This document shows, piece after piece, positions 47,698-59,269 of a DNA stretch of 64,000 nt. The notes under the pieces are model-generated. The model saw nothing but the letters and a program-made list of their open reading frames with translations. It searched no databases and was not told where the DNA came from. The stretch is from Rhyzopertha dominica. Lineage: Eukaryota; Arthropoda; Insecta; Coleoptera; Bostrichidae. The number at the start of each line of letters is the position of its first letter. Positions within the stretch are counted from its first letter, which is position 1. The position numbers and the translations under genes are program-made. The DNA is taken from assembly GCA_025024175.1 (NCBI GenBank), contig QCXZ01000137.1:74400680-74464679 (forward strand), in the 5' to 3' direction.

Positions 47698-48805
47698 TGT
47701 AACGGGTTTACTCTAAATGTCAACTTTATTATTACAACGTTTAGACGGGGAGTCAGCAACGCGAACCGTCACACAAATTTTTAAAGTGCCTCCCGTCTGA
47801 GACACTGCTAACTCAGTGGAGACGGTGGGGTTCAGTGATACAATAGTGTGTGATAAGCTTCTAACATTACACGTTGAAAAGAAAAACTCAAGATGTAGAA
47901 CGTCCTCACTTTTATATTAAAACAACTCTTACAAGTGATTGTGACTATAAATAAAGTGATGGTGACTGTGACAAGTGAATTATAACGTAAATTACCCCTA
48001 ACGAGTGCGCACTGGTGTCCTTAAATACAAGTCAACCTGATATTGTGCAATATAGCTCTATATATCGGGGAATACTAATACTAACGCGTAAGTACGTCGG
48101 TGGATACTAAACCGATAATAGTACCGATTAAATAAAACTAATCCAGGTAAGTATGTTATTTAGTTTATACCTAACGACCGCAAAATGTGTTATATTCTAG
48201 GTACTCATCGTCATGCTCCTTTCAGGTTCCCTTCGCCAGTGATCTTCGATGCCCTATGTTTATCCGACGGGATGCTGATGACTGCTGGTACGTCCGATGA
48301 CGTAGGGGTGTGATGACGTATGTGGTGACGTCTCTAAAGGAAGGACGCACCAATATCTCGGCCGGGCCAAGGATGGAGTAAAAAAGAGTCTAAATGAAAG
48401 GTATGTCTATGAAGAAACGGTTATTGGCAAATCTTAGGTATACTTTCCGACATACCAAAGATTCCCTTACCTTATTAGGAGAAAGCACCGTGGTTAAATG
48501 GTCGCCGAATGGCGTAATTCCGTCCAAGACGACAAAGGTCGAGTTTTGGTCTAGAACTAGTCAGATGACTTTACCAATCACTACGACAAGCCACTGCTGT
48601 TCGTGAATTTCACCGTTCAGAAGATTCCCATCGCCCAGGACAACAAAAAGTCTCCAATAAAAACTTTTAAGAGATAAAGCCGTCGTTTCTGTGTTTTCCA
48701 GATCTTTGACGCCGCGAATTTAGAGGACCTATCTAACATGTTCACCAACAATAAAATTTGAAATAAAGACGTTCTTTTTTTATATATAACTACACTACCC
48801 TTACA
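47698..48805 (-). repeat. 3' LTR of the gypsy element (1,108 bp)
   Basis: Almost identical to 54145-55382 but lacking 129 bp, with the junction at 48587/48588. The plus-strand frame at 48394-48606 is chance coding within the LTR. Confidence 0.93.
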
Positions 48806-48822
48806 CCACCCTTTCCTCCTAA
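48806..48822 (-). promoter_or_regulatory. Polypurine tract
   Basis: The minus strand reads AGGAGGAAAGGGTGG immediately before the 3' LTR, the expected plus-strand primer site. Confidence 0.8.
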
Positions 48823-48992
48823 AAACAAAAATCGAAGATTTTTTTCCTCTTGTTTGCTATGGTTGAACTCTACCACTAGTCTTACCATTGAACTAACCTA
48901 TACATCTACTACCTATACCTACTTTAAGTACATAACTATTTGTTTTGCTGAAATCTAAATCCAAAGAAATATATTTGTTATCTCAGTNTAAC

Positions 48993-51900
48993 CTAATCTG
49001 GATGCGGTTTTAAATCTTTCGCGTGCCACACGCCTTTGTACTCTTTGTGTTTATCTTCTAATTCGTACGTCCATGGTGATATCTTAGCTTTTACTAAAAA
49101 TGGGCCTACATATTTAGGGGCTAGTTTGGCTGAAAAAACTTTGATGCATCTGACAAAACATAGTTTTTTTTCCAAACTAATTGGCCTACTTCGAACTCAT
49201 GCGGCCTTTTCCTTAGATTGTAATATGTTTTTTGTTTCGCGTATGCTTTTGCTAATCTGTTTTTAACATCTTTATATATTTCCTGTAAATTCAGCAATTT
49301 GTCGTGCCATCTGTTGTACTCATTGTCATCTGGACTACGACTGCAATTCAGGTTTGCTTTTATATTGTCTCTAATATCAAAATTTTTCCCAAATAGTACT
49401 ATTTCCCTTCCAAAGTTGAGAAAATATGGGGTGAAGTTGGTAGATTCGTGCTTATTATTTCTAATAGCACAAGCGACGCTGCTTAAGTTGGCGTCCCACT
49501 CTTTGTGGTTTGCATGGCAGTAGGATGTTATCATTGTTTTGATTACCCTGTTCACTCTTTCAGCCGGATTTGCATTGGGGTGGTAATTTGCAGTGTATTT
49601 AATACTAATACCATAATCTGTACACATTTTTTTAAACAAACTTGATCTAAACTGTACTCCATTATCACATTCTATAGTTTTCGGTGCACCAAAGAACATT
49701 ATAACGTTATCCACGAATAATTTGACGATATTATGTGCTAGCGCATTTCTTAATGGGAATATTAGTGGAAATTTAGAAAAAACGTCCACGACTACCAATA
49801 TGTATTTGTTGCCGTGTTTTGATGTCGGTAAAGGACCAATTAAATCAGTAGATACGATTTTCCACGGGCGATCTGTAATTGATTGGGGCAACATGTATCC
49901 AGCGGGTTGCTTTTGTTCAGGTTTAACTTGTATACATGTTTTACATCTATTTACGTATCTTTTTATGTCAGCTTTCATTTTGGGCCAGTAATATTGCTGC
50001 TTTACTCTACTCAGCGTTTTCGATATACCGCAGTGACCAGCCGTTGGGTGATCGTGGTTTTTCTGTATGACTTTGATTCTCTCTTCTTTAGGGATGACTT
50101 CTTTCCAATAATCTTCCTGGTCTCCTAATGGTATATGTTTGATATTTGTTTGTTTATACAGACGATTCCTGATTATTCTCCATTTATGGTGTTTCTTTGA
50201 GTTATGTATCACCTCTGCTATCATTTTCTGATACCACCGGTCGTTTGGATCGTTCTCGTGTTCCGATGTTTCGACAGCATTTATTAATGGAACCGCCCTC
50301 GAAAGTAAGTCAGGTAAAACTTATTCTGGACCTTTCCTGTGTACTATCTTGAAAGAATACTGTTGTAAGCGAATGCTCCATCTTGCTAAACGTCCTGATG
50401 GGTCCTTTAGGTTTTGTAGCCATACTAGTGAGTGATGGTCCGTTACTACTGTAAATGTTATTCCTTCTAGGTAATGTCTTAGTTTTTCTATTGCCCATAG
50501 CACGGCTAAACATTCTCTATGGGTTGTTGCATAGTTCCTCTCAACCCTTGTTAGTGAACGACTAATATAGCATATTACTCTGACTTCATTATCATTAACT
50601 GGTTGGTATAGTACACCGCCGATACCGTAACCGCTCGCATCGGTTTGCAATACAAAGGGTAAAGTATAATCTGGTCCGTGCATTACGGGTGCTGAAACTA
50701 GCTGTTGTTTAAGGTTACTGAAAGCTTCTTGACATTCTTCCGACCACACGAATTTTTTGTTCTTTTTGAGCAAATCTGTTATAGGCGTTATAATACTTGA
50801 AAAATTAGGAACAAAACGTCTATACCACGACGTCATGCCAACTATTCGTCTGACTTCTTTTGAGTTTTTAGGCGAAGGTAACTGCAATATGGCTTCTACT
50901 TTATCCGGATCTACATGTAAACCATTGACATCAACTACGTATCCGAGATATTTCAATTGTGATCGACAAAAAATACATTTATCCCGGTTAACTGTTAATC
51001 CCGCTGCATTTAAGCGCTCGAATATAATTTTGAGAATTTCTATGTGTTTTTCAAACGTTTCTGTGCAAACAATTATGTCGTCTAAATATGCGAATGCGTA
51101 TGGCTCCAAAGTTTGCCCTATAATCGAATCGATTAATCTTTGCCAAGTTGCCGCTGAATTATGTAGTCCCATCGGCATTACGCGAAATTGAAAAAGGCCT
51201 CTATTTGGAACTGTGAATGCTGTATACTTTTTTGACTCTTCATCCATCGGTACTTGCCAATATGCAGTTTTAATATCTAATGATGATAAGAATCGAGCAT
51301 TGCGCAGTTTATCTAATGTGTGTGAAACGTACGGGATAGCATAAGCGTCTTTTTCTGTCACGGCATTCAGTTTCCTATAGTCTACGCAGAATCTGTACGT
51401 ATTATCTTTCTTTTTTACTAAGATTACGGGACTTGACCACGGGCTATTTGACTTTTCAATAATCCCCTTCCTTAACATACTTTCTATTTCTTTGTCTAAG
51501 TAGGACTGTATTATGGGATTCACCGGATAGTACCTACTTTTAATGGGTGACGAATTATTTACTATAATTTTGTGGTTTACTAGATTAGTTTTACCTAAGC
51601 TTTCCTCATCGGTGTTCTTGAATATCTGCTCTATAGTGTTTTCTAATAATGATTTTTGATCTGGCGTTAGAATATTTCCACTTTGAATGTAAATTGCATC
51701 TGTTGAATTGATAGTGTCTTTTGAGAATACCCAATTTCCCTTCCTAACGTCTGGAACAACCCCCATTGTTTTCCAAAAATCTAGACCGAGTATTAAATAA
51801 TGTGGTAATTCCGGAATTACTAAAAATTCCACGACACGAATTTTATTTAAAACTTTTACAGGCAAAGATAAACTACCAAGGATGGAACAAGTTTGACCGT

Positions 51901-52183
51901 TAGCTACTGTACATTTCATATTCTTGGCTTCTAATGGTAATCCCAGTGTATTGAATATTTGCCAACCTTTATTACCTAATATGGAATTACAAGAACCTGA
52001 ATCTAAAAGTCCTAACATCTCCGTTCCTAAAATTTCTACTTGTAAATATGGCCTATTGTCATTTTCAATTTGTGACAGTATGTAGTCCACGATTATTTTT
52101 GTTTTACAGTTATTGTCGACCGGCATTGTAATTTTATGCGAAGGCAAGAGGCGGTCATCTAATGCCTTGCGTCTGCGTTTCCC
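48993..52183 (-). pseudogene. pol: gypsy pol polyprotein (protease, RT, RNase H, integrase) with two lesions
   Basis: Entered by frameshift at 52183. The aspartic protease has LGLLDSGSCNSILG. The reverse transcriptase has SPWSSPVILVKKKD, FLSSLDIKTAYWQ, MPMGLHNSAATWQ and the YLDD catalytic box. RNase H has LQTDASGYGIGG, HRECLAVLWA and TDHHSLVWL. Integrase has the HHCC finger (HPTAGH…CKTC), then STDLIGPLP, ECDNGVQF and NPAERVNR as the D-D-E triad, and a C-terminal AKLAPKYVGPFLV region. Two defects: an in-frame TAA at 50321-50323 just after RNase H (HRKGPE-stop-VLPDLLSR) and a frameshift at the A-run 49133-49138, six bases where seven restore the frame. All catalytic residues are otherwise present. 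Total length is about 1,060 codons. It could supply RT and RNase H up to the stop codon but not integrase. Confidence 0.93.
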
Positions 52184-53504
52184 GAATTGCATGTAACGCA
52201 AGTTTTTACTGTGTAACCCGGTTTGCCGCATTTGTAACATTTTTTNATTCTGGGTGCCCTACAGTTCATCGCGGTGTGTCCTATTTTATTGCAATTCCAA
52301 CACTTCATTGGCGGTCTTTGTTGTATTGTATTGCTTCGCAGCTAGTTGAAGCAATCTCTCGATGATCTTGGACGTATACGTATGCTAAATCGGGTTCCAA
52401 ATCATTTGTTTTCCTTCTAGGTGGAACGAAGTTGTCAACTGCAATCCTTTCTTCTAATTGCTTCCCCAGTCTCTGTAAGTGGTTAACCGAGTTTACCTCT
52501 GTTAGTCCTAGATGTAGCTGATAAAACGGGTCCAAATTCCTTAACATAATTTTAAGTTTTGTTTTTTCGTCCATTTGTTGCGTCAGTCTGGCAAATAGAT
52601 TCTCCATTACTACAATGTAGGCGCTGATGGTTTCATTGGGCCCTTGTGTTCTTCGACGTATTTCCTCCAATAATTTATCGTCGTAATCTGACGGTAGGTA
52701 ATCTTCTTTTAGAAGTCTTACTAAGTCATCCCAATCCTTAGCCTTTTTCCTTTTTGTTCTATACCAAAGTAAAGCTTGTCCCCGGAAAAGATCGATCGCT
52801 GAAATAAATAGTTGCTCTTTTGTCACATTACGTGCGATCCTTAGATCGTCAACTTGCTGAAGAAACGAATTCAGAGACATTTCTGATGACAATCCGGAAA
52901 ATTTAATGTTCCATTTTACCACCGGTATTGGTTTCATGTTGTCCCCTGCCTGAAGCTTTGGAATGCTCGTTGAATTTGCTACTGGAGTCCTTCTTACTTC
53001 TTCGTTTGCGCCATCTTCGCTTCCTATGTCTAACTCTTGCAATTTACTAGTGTTTTCTTCTATCTCCTTCTGCTCTAGTCTTTCTAGCTCATCTCCGTCC
53101 CAACTGTCGATTAGTGTTAATAATTTTAACATCCATTGTGCCTTCGCCCTTTTTTCTTCTTCTGTCGTTGGATTCATCCGGTCGCATCTACCGAGAGTGT
53201 GGCTTAATTTTGCCGTAATCTTGTTTGGTTTTACTTTCTCCTTTGGTTCCGCCATCAAGCCTTCTATTTCCTGAAATTTATTTTCTATGGCCTTTAAATC
53301 ATCTACAAATGTGAATGGATAATCCCCTGTTGTTATATTATGCCCTTCTCTGCTTAATCGTATTAAAGACCTTAAGGCAGTTCGCATTTCTGTAACTGTC
53401 GGCGTACCCTCTAAGCCTCTCACCCTAACTTCATATAATAATTCGTCTTGGTTCAGGAAATTTATTTCACTCGACTTAATCATTTTATCAAACACTCTTA
53501 TCAA
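52159..53504 (-). pseudogene. gag: gypsy gag with CCHC zinc knuckles, one 5-bp duplication
   Basis: From the ATG at 53504 the frame runs 399 codons: an N-terminal region (MIRVFDKMIKSSEINF onward), an acidic middle, and a retrotransposon-gag capsid-like domain with SLNSFLQQVDDL, GQALLWYR and ETISAYIVVMENLF. It then stops at 52305. The stop follows a tandem TTGTATTGTA (52321-52330, plus strand). Counting one TTGTA unit as an insertion accounts for the shift. In the other frame gag continues with two zinc knuckles, [14 protein letters not shown] and CYKCGKPGYTVKTC, the second with Tyr in place of the usual His after Gly. It ends at a TAG at 52159-52161. Gag packages the element RNA into virus-like particles. 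Confidence 0.88.
52177..52183 (-). promoter_or_regulatory. Candidate -1 ribosomal frameshift site G_GGA_AAC
   Basis: In the zinc-knuckle frame of gag the codons are TCG GGA AAC, giving the slippery heptamer GGGAAAC five codons before the gag stop. A -1 shift there enters exactly the frame of pol. GGGAAAC is a known slippery heptamer in retroviruses. A downstream pseudoknot was not tested. Confidence 0.65.
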
Positions 53505-54131
53505 TATATACTATTCCCAACAAATCACTCCGTATTTCCTACTCTAACCAATCTATCTGCTAATTCCCACTAATATTTAAGATCAGTAGACCTAATCCCA
53601 ACTATTACTTCCTTTTTTCCTCTATGTCTAACCCCTCAGGAACAAAGAAGAGAAGAAATGTAATGGTTTGTATAAAAATGCGAACAACTGACAAACAAAT
53701 ACTTTATCTTACCGCCTACACACGTTCCGGATTGTAAAAAAAGGTAAGTCTTGTAAGTATTATTCGAATGTCCTTTTATCTAGCAAGAAAAATAATATCG
53801 ACACCAAACGAGGGTACCAATCTACAACCTGTATTCAATTCGATATATCCAATATCCCAAAAAAAAAACAAGAAAACTATATGATGAGATCACGTCGACC
53901 AACAAAGAAAACGGCCGGAGCAACGATGAGTATTGTTATAAGTAATAATATAATTTATAATATAATTTATAGTAATTTTTTTTGTTAACAAGAACTACAC
54001 TCGATATCGGTTGATCTCCACCTAACGATTACAAAATTATTTATCAACAAATCAATCTCTATTGTACTAATGATCGTTCCTTATACATCTGAGTTTTAAA
54101 CCACAAATTTATCCACTAGCTGCAATATTTT

Positions 54132-54142
54132 GTTGGGCGCCA
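54132..54142 (-). promoter_or_regulatory. tRNA primer-binding site (tRNA-Lys type)
   Basis: The minus strand reads TGGCGCCCAAC two bases after the 5' LTR. The complement matches the 3' end of animal tRNA-Lys (…GTTGGGCGCCA), from memory. The match is 11 bases. Confidence 0.8.
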
Positions 54143-54144
54143 TA

Positions 54145-55382
54145 TGTAACGGGTTTACTCTAAATGTCAACTTTATTATTACAACGTTTAGACGGGGAGT
54201 CAGCAACGCGAACCGTCACACAAATTTTTAAAGTGCCTCCCGTCTGAGACACTGCTAACTCAGTGGAGACGGTGGGGTTCAGTGATACANTAGTGTGTGA
54301 TAAGCTTCTAACATTACACGTTGAAAAGAAAAACTCAAGATGTAGAACGTCCTCACTTTTATATTAAAACAACTCTCTACAAGTGATTGTGACTATAAAT
54401 AAAGTGATGGTGACTGTGACAAGTGAATTATAACGTAAATTACCCCTAACGAGTGCGCACTGGTGTCCTTAAATACAAGTCAACCTGATATTGTGCAATA
54501 TAGCTCTATATATCGGGGAATACTAATACTAACGCGTAAGTACGTCGGTGGATACTAAACCGATAATAGTACCGATTAAATGAAACTAATCCAGGTAAGT
54601 ATGTTATTTAGTTTATACCTAACGACCGCAAAATGTGTTATATTCTAGGTACTCATCGTCATGCTCCTTTCAGGTTCCCTTCGCCAGTGATCTTCGATGC
54701 CCTATGTTTATCCGACGGGATGCTGATGACTGCTGGTACGTCCGATGACGTAGGGGTGTGATGACGTATGTGGTGACGTCTCTAAAGGAAGGACGCACCA
54801 ATATCTCGGCCGGGCCAAGGATGGAGTAAAAAAGAGTCTAAATGAAAGGTATGTCTATGAAGAAACGGTTATTGGCAAATCTTAGGTATACTTTCCGACA
54901 TACCAAAGATTCCCTTACCTTATTAGGAGAAAGCACCGTGGTTAAATGGTCGCCGAATGGCGTAATTCCGTCCAAGACGACAAAGGTCGAGTTTTGGTCT
55001 AGAACTAGTCAGATGACTTTACCAATCACTACGACCGCTATGGCTATATGTTTATTGAATCCAGGATAACCTGTCGTGTAGATCACTATATATCAAATAC
55101 AACTTTGATTCACGATGGATGAACTACACCGATATTAACAATAATAGCCTTCCGTTCGGAAACCAAGCCACTGCTGTTCGTGAATTTCACCGTTCAGAAG
55201 ATTCCCATCGCCCAGGACAACAAAAAGTCTCCAATAAAAACTTTTAAGAGATAAAGCCGTCGTTTCTGTGTTTTCCAGATCTTTGACGCCGCGAATTTAG
55301 AGGACCTATCTAACATGTTCACCAACAATAAAATTTGAAATAAAGACGTTCTTTTTTTATATATAACTACACTACCCTTACA
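54145..55382 (-). repeat. 5' LTR of the gypsy element (1,238 bp)
   Basis: Carries an extra 129 bp (55036-55164) absent from the other LTR; otherwise differs by one indel in a CT run, one A/G substitution and one N. It would hold the promoter for the minus-strand transcript. Confidence 0.93.
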
Positions 55383-55386
55383 AAGA

Positions 55387-56639
55387 GTGTAACTTTTCGA
55401 CGAGACGTCGCGATGATTACGACGAGTAAACATTTTTCCCGTCAAAGAAAATTCGTATCTGGTCTCAAGAACGTCATTCACTTTAATTCGTCTTACGTAA
55501 CGAAGTTTGATTCCTTTCGTAAACAAACCTTATGGTAGAGCTTGGAGGAACACCGAGCGACATAAATTATTCCTTGTGAGGACTGATGCTAACGCCATTT
55601 GATGCTCGCGAAATTAATGGCGCCTAAAAAATTCGCCCTCCGAGGTCGCAGCTTTTTCGCAAAGTTAATGTATTTAGAATCTGATTAAGGACACTCAGAA
55701 GTGCGTTAGTCACGTGTGGCGGACAAGAGATAACGATGACAGATGAGTACAAAAAGTCAGTAATTGCACTAGTGATTGCGACGAAATCTGTTCATTAGCG
55801 CATTCTGCTTTGAGGGTTGGCGGAATTTTTGCTTTTAATTTATTTGGTATTAACTTTTTTCGTTCCAATTTAGCTGACTCGCTTACAGGTAGTATGCCGT
55901 TTTGCTACGACAAATACAGCTAAACCATAGTGCACAGAAAATTAATTAAATTTTAGGTTTGCGTATTGGCTATACATTGGGACTTATTTTTCCATAAATA
56001 AGGAAATACAGTATTAAATAAGTATTAAATAAATTTCACTTGACTTTGAGCGATCAAACAATAAAAGGGGGATGGCCCCTTAATACGAGCTTGCAAAATG
56101 TTTGGTAATATATGTAATATAACGCTTATCTCTAAACCCAACCCCTAACAAGTAACTGCAAAAAAGATCCTTATTTATGGTGCGTTAAGAGTCATTGGCC
56201 CAATATAGAAAACTATGTTACGGTAGATCTTTCTTCGAGAGCGGCTCTTATAGTTTCGCAGAGGTCGCTTTATCGCTTGATTTCTCAAAGTCAAGTGAAA
56301 ATACTTTATCAATTATTACTACTAACTTTCAAAACCCACTAGTAAAGTGATTAACTATTATTAAGAAGTGAATCTAAGTAGGGGTGGATCTTCTAGCTTA
56401 GGCTAGCTATCATTGGGTATAAGTTCTGGTTTCTTAGTAGAGCACATTCGTCATCCCATTTGAAAACCTGCGTGAAGCTAACTTTGATTATTGAATAAGA
56501 TCAAGTTTGGAAGGGCCAACTCAAAACCTTTTTTTCTGATTATTTTTTATGGACACTGGACAAACGAAACTAACAGGAGGCACCAAAAAACCGTATAGAG
56601 GCGGCATTACAAGGGAGGACTAGCAGTTAATTGTACATA
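55387..56639. other. Non-coding DNA with a CpG-richer part
   Basis: About 55390-55760 is rich in CpG (for example TCGACGAGACGTCGCGATGA) without a coding signal; a 110-codon minus-strand frame overlaps it and the LTR end but is not recognised. The remainder is AT-rich with nothing found. Confidence 0.4.
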
Positions 56640-56930
56640 AAACGTCATTGATAGCATTCATCAGAAGAAGAAACCTTCAGCAGAAAGGACTGAAACTCTG
56701 GGAGCAGGATCTACCACTGAATAATAAAATAAGTATAACCTGGGACTAACACCACATACCAGGATAACGTTGAAGCGCCGTCTGGAGAAACGTTGCCAGT
56801 ACTTCAACAAAAGCTTTATAGACCTGTAGGTGCATGGTAGGAAGAACGCCGTGACTATACAACGTAAAATGGTTTATTGGGCTTACACCAAAGTCATGAT
56901 ACCCAGTCTATCACTCTCTCATGCAATTCA
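56640..56930 (+). pseudogene. LINE reverse-transcriptase remnant (thumb region)
   Basis: The plus strand gives AFIRRRNLQQKGLKLWEQDL, PLNNKI, then in a shifted frame LGLTPHTRITLKRRLEKRCQ, YFNKSF and VTIQRKMVYWAYTKVMIPSL. This matches the order after the YADD box in Jockey/R1-like LINEs: an LFTRRR strand, KYLGVTLDxxLxWxxHLE, the CR…G motif, then GLxPKxVxWxYTxVxRPxLTY. The catalytic box itself and the endonuclease are upstream and not recognisable. Weak RNase H-like traces (GGGLVKEIKVKRGS at about 57320) may belong to the same element. Several frame breaks make it non-functional. Confidence 0.65.
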
Positions 56931-59269
56931 AAAGGATTTCAATCATTGCTGCAACTGTAACTATATGTATGTGAATAATATTTGTATTCCATTTTGATGC
57001 TTCACGGAATTTTCAAATTGTGGATATTCTGGCGAACTCAAACTAGAATTATTAGAAAATTTCCGCAATAAGCAGGCCAGAGAAAAAAGCCTCAGCAAAT
57101 GGCATACGTCAAAACGCTTTATCTCGGTAAAGCCGATTCGCATTTTAAATTCGGAAGGAGGCGCTTGCCAAGACCGTAAATGTAAAAATCCGGGTCCAGC
57201 ATTGTGCTGGAAATACAGAATAGCCCAGCAGATAAAAAGAAAGATTAAGAAAGATCCACTAAGTCGATTCGTTGGCTCCCGTCAAACACATTAACGGAGC
57301 TATGGGGGAATACGCTGAAAGGGATTTTGGGAGGGGGATTAGTTAAAGAAATTAAAGTTAAACGTGGTTCCGTACAAGTCAGTCGTTTGCTCAGAGCCAT
57401 GGTTGCCAAATGAAATGTAGACTTATACGCACGCTGGGAATTTATTGTGGAAGTCAACTTGCGTCTACTCCTCGAAGAGATGAACTTAGGAACAAAAGAA
57501 AGAAAGGAACGGAACCCCGGTCGCGAGGGTAAATTCCCTAGAGGAATTCCCTACTTAATTGATATATAATTAATTACATCCACTAAAGATAAAAGAGGTA
57601 ATCCCAGAATTAAAATCTTGGCAGCCTAACTGCTTTATGGTATCCAACTTCGTTTACGAGGTACTTTTTTTAAGAATATAGCAGATAACGCTACATTGTT
57701 CTTAAAGTCGTATGCAACATAATTTGTTTAGCAGGTGGGGTAAAAATATTGCTCCATTTTACCTTAATTTTAACTGCAATATCTGTAAACACCACTTATG
57801 GAGGTTTATGTTAAAAATGCATTTTTCTTTGTATTTCCCTCCTAGTAAAAGTGTAAAATACTCCTTTATCCAACAGAATCTGACTAAAGGTGATATTTTA
57901 ACTTAATTCATGGCGTAGTTTTTGTTTCCTTGCATAAGCATATTTATCTGTGATATCTTCCATACGCAGATTATAACTGAAGATTATCTAAATGCGAGAC
58001 TACTGAATTGGTAGCTGTCTGGGGAGATTTTGTAGTCTTCCGATGAAATATCTCTGTTTCTGGGTTTACAATTATTCTTAAAAGTAGCACTACGAATTAG
58101 TTATCAGGCAGTTGGGTAAACTTATTGCGCGCTTTACCTGGTGCGTCCAATCAAGTCCAGCATCAGCGGCGGATTACTGAAGCTTTCCGAAAGCAACAAG
58201 CAAAACATGAGAGTGAATTGCACTGTCCTAGAGAGGTGACTATGATGCAGGAGTCTCCTGGTATTAATATAAGATAGTGGACCAAATACGTCTCTTGGAC
58301 ATGAAAGTTGATAGCCAAGGTAAAAAATAAACGCACACAAGGGAGTTTAATTTGGTTACAGAGAACAGATATAGTATTGACCTCTCACAATGAATATATC
58401 TATAAAAATTGTCATAAATTAGGGATAACCAGAGAGTTCGTCGATGCCACGTACGGATTGAAGCAAGTGCTAGCAGGCCACGATGTTTTAGACTTGGGAG
58501 CATATTTATTTAAATTCAACAAAGTATACACCATCCTGTTTCCCGTGCAACGTCGTGGATGACATGGGGTACACATTCTGGGGCTTCACATAAAGAGACA
58601 ATAGTTCTCACAACTTGGCGCCAACTCTGCTTAAAAGTCAAAAGTTAGTGTTACTTGTTATCCGACCGTATAGACCAAACAATACATAAAAGGGAAAGCA
58701 AGAAAAGCAACTACTTCAACGGCAGCAATAATATTCAGTTTCTTTGGGAAATTGGATCCATCATCTTACCTCGCAAGTCCATTAGGACATTTTAAGGATA
58801 AGAGTCATCTTTGCCTGCATCAACCCTAACCAATATTTCCAAGTGAATGGATTAGAAAATTTGTTTTCGGTAATCTCGTCTGTCTGTGATTGTAATGGCG
58901 CGGCGTTCACCAGACATAAATTAAAGAGTAAGTTTAGTATTCGTACAAATTTTGAAAGAAAGTGGCAAAACGTGGCGTCCGTGGGAACGTAATTGTGAAA
59001 AAGACACCTTCGAAGTCAGGAATGATGTACCTGATGAAAGCTTGAATTAAGAACTAATTTTAGAAGATGTTGACGGTATGTATAATTTTAGCAAAATTCT
59101 CCCCAAAATTGCTTTTAAAAAATATATATTCTTTGTAATTTCAAATGAAATCAAACAATTAAGGAATTAGTTGACAATTTAAATAATTTAATTTAATTTT
59201 AGATGAACCATCAGCAAAAAATCAAACATCATGTGCCAGTGGATACAAAGTTGCTGTATGAAATGAATT
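56931..59269. other. Non-coding DNA, possible LINE tail, then nothing recognised
   Basis: 57240-57520 may be the eroded 3' part of the preceding LINE. The plus- and minus-strand frames at 58134-58562 overlap one another and show no domain. No terminal repeats were paired. Confidence 0.35.

Larger units (their letters stand above)
47698..55382 (-). mobile_element. Ty3/gypsy LTR retrotransposon, nearly intact
   Basis: A 7.7-kb element read on the minus strand. It has two LTRs starting TGTAACGGG and ending CTTACA on the plus strand, a 4-bp target duplication AAGA (47694-47697 and 55383-55386), a primer-binding site next to the right-hand (5') LTR and a polypurine tract next to the left-hand (3') LTR. 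Gag, protease, reverse transcriptase, RNase H and integrase appear in that order, which is diagnostic of Ty3/gypsy. No env-like frame lies between integrase and the 3' LTR. Apart from one 129-bp indel, the LTRs differ at about two places over 1.1 kb, so insertion was recent. Only three small lesions break the genes. Confidence 0.95.

Noticed and set aside
48394..48606. 70-codon frame repeated at 54842-55069
   Set aside because: It lies in the LTR, occurs twice because the LTR is duplicated, and has no protein resemblance.
50757..51191. 144-codon plus-strand frame inside the gypsy pol region
   Set aside because: Antisense shadow of the reverse transcriptase.
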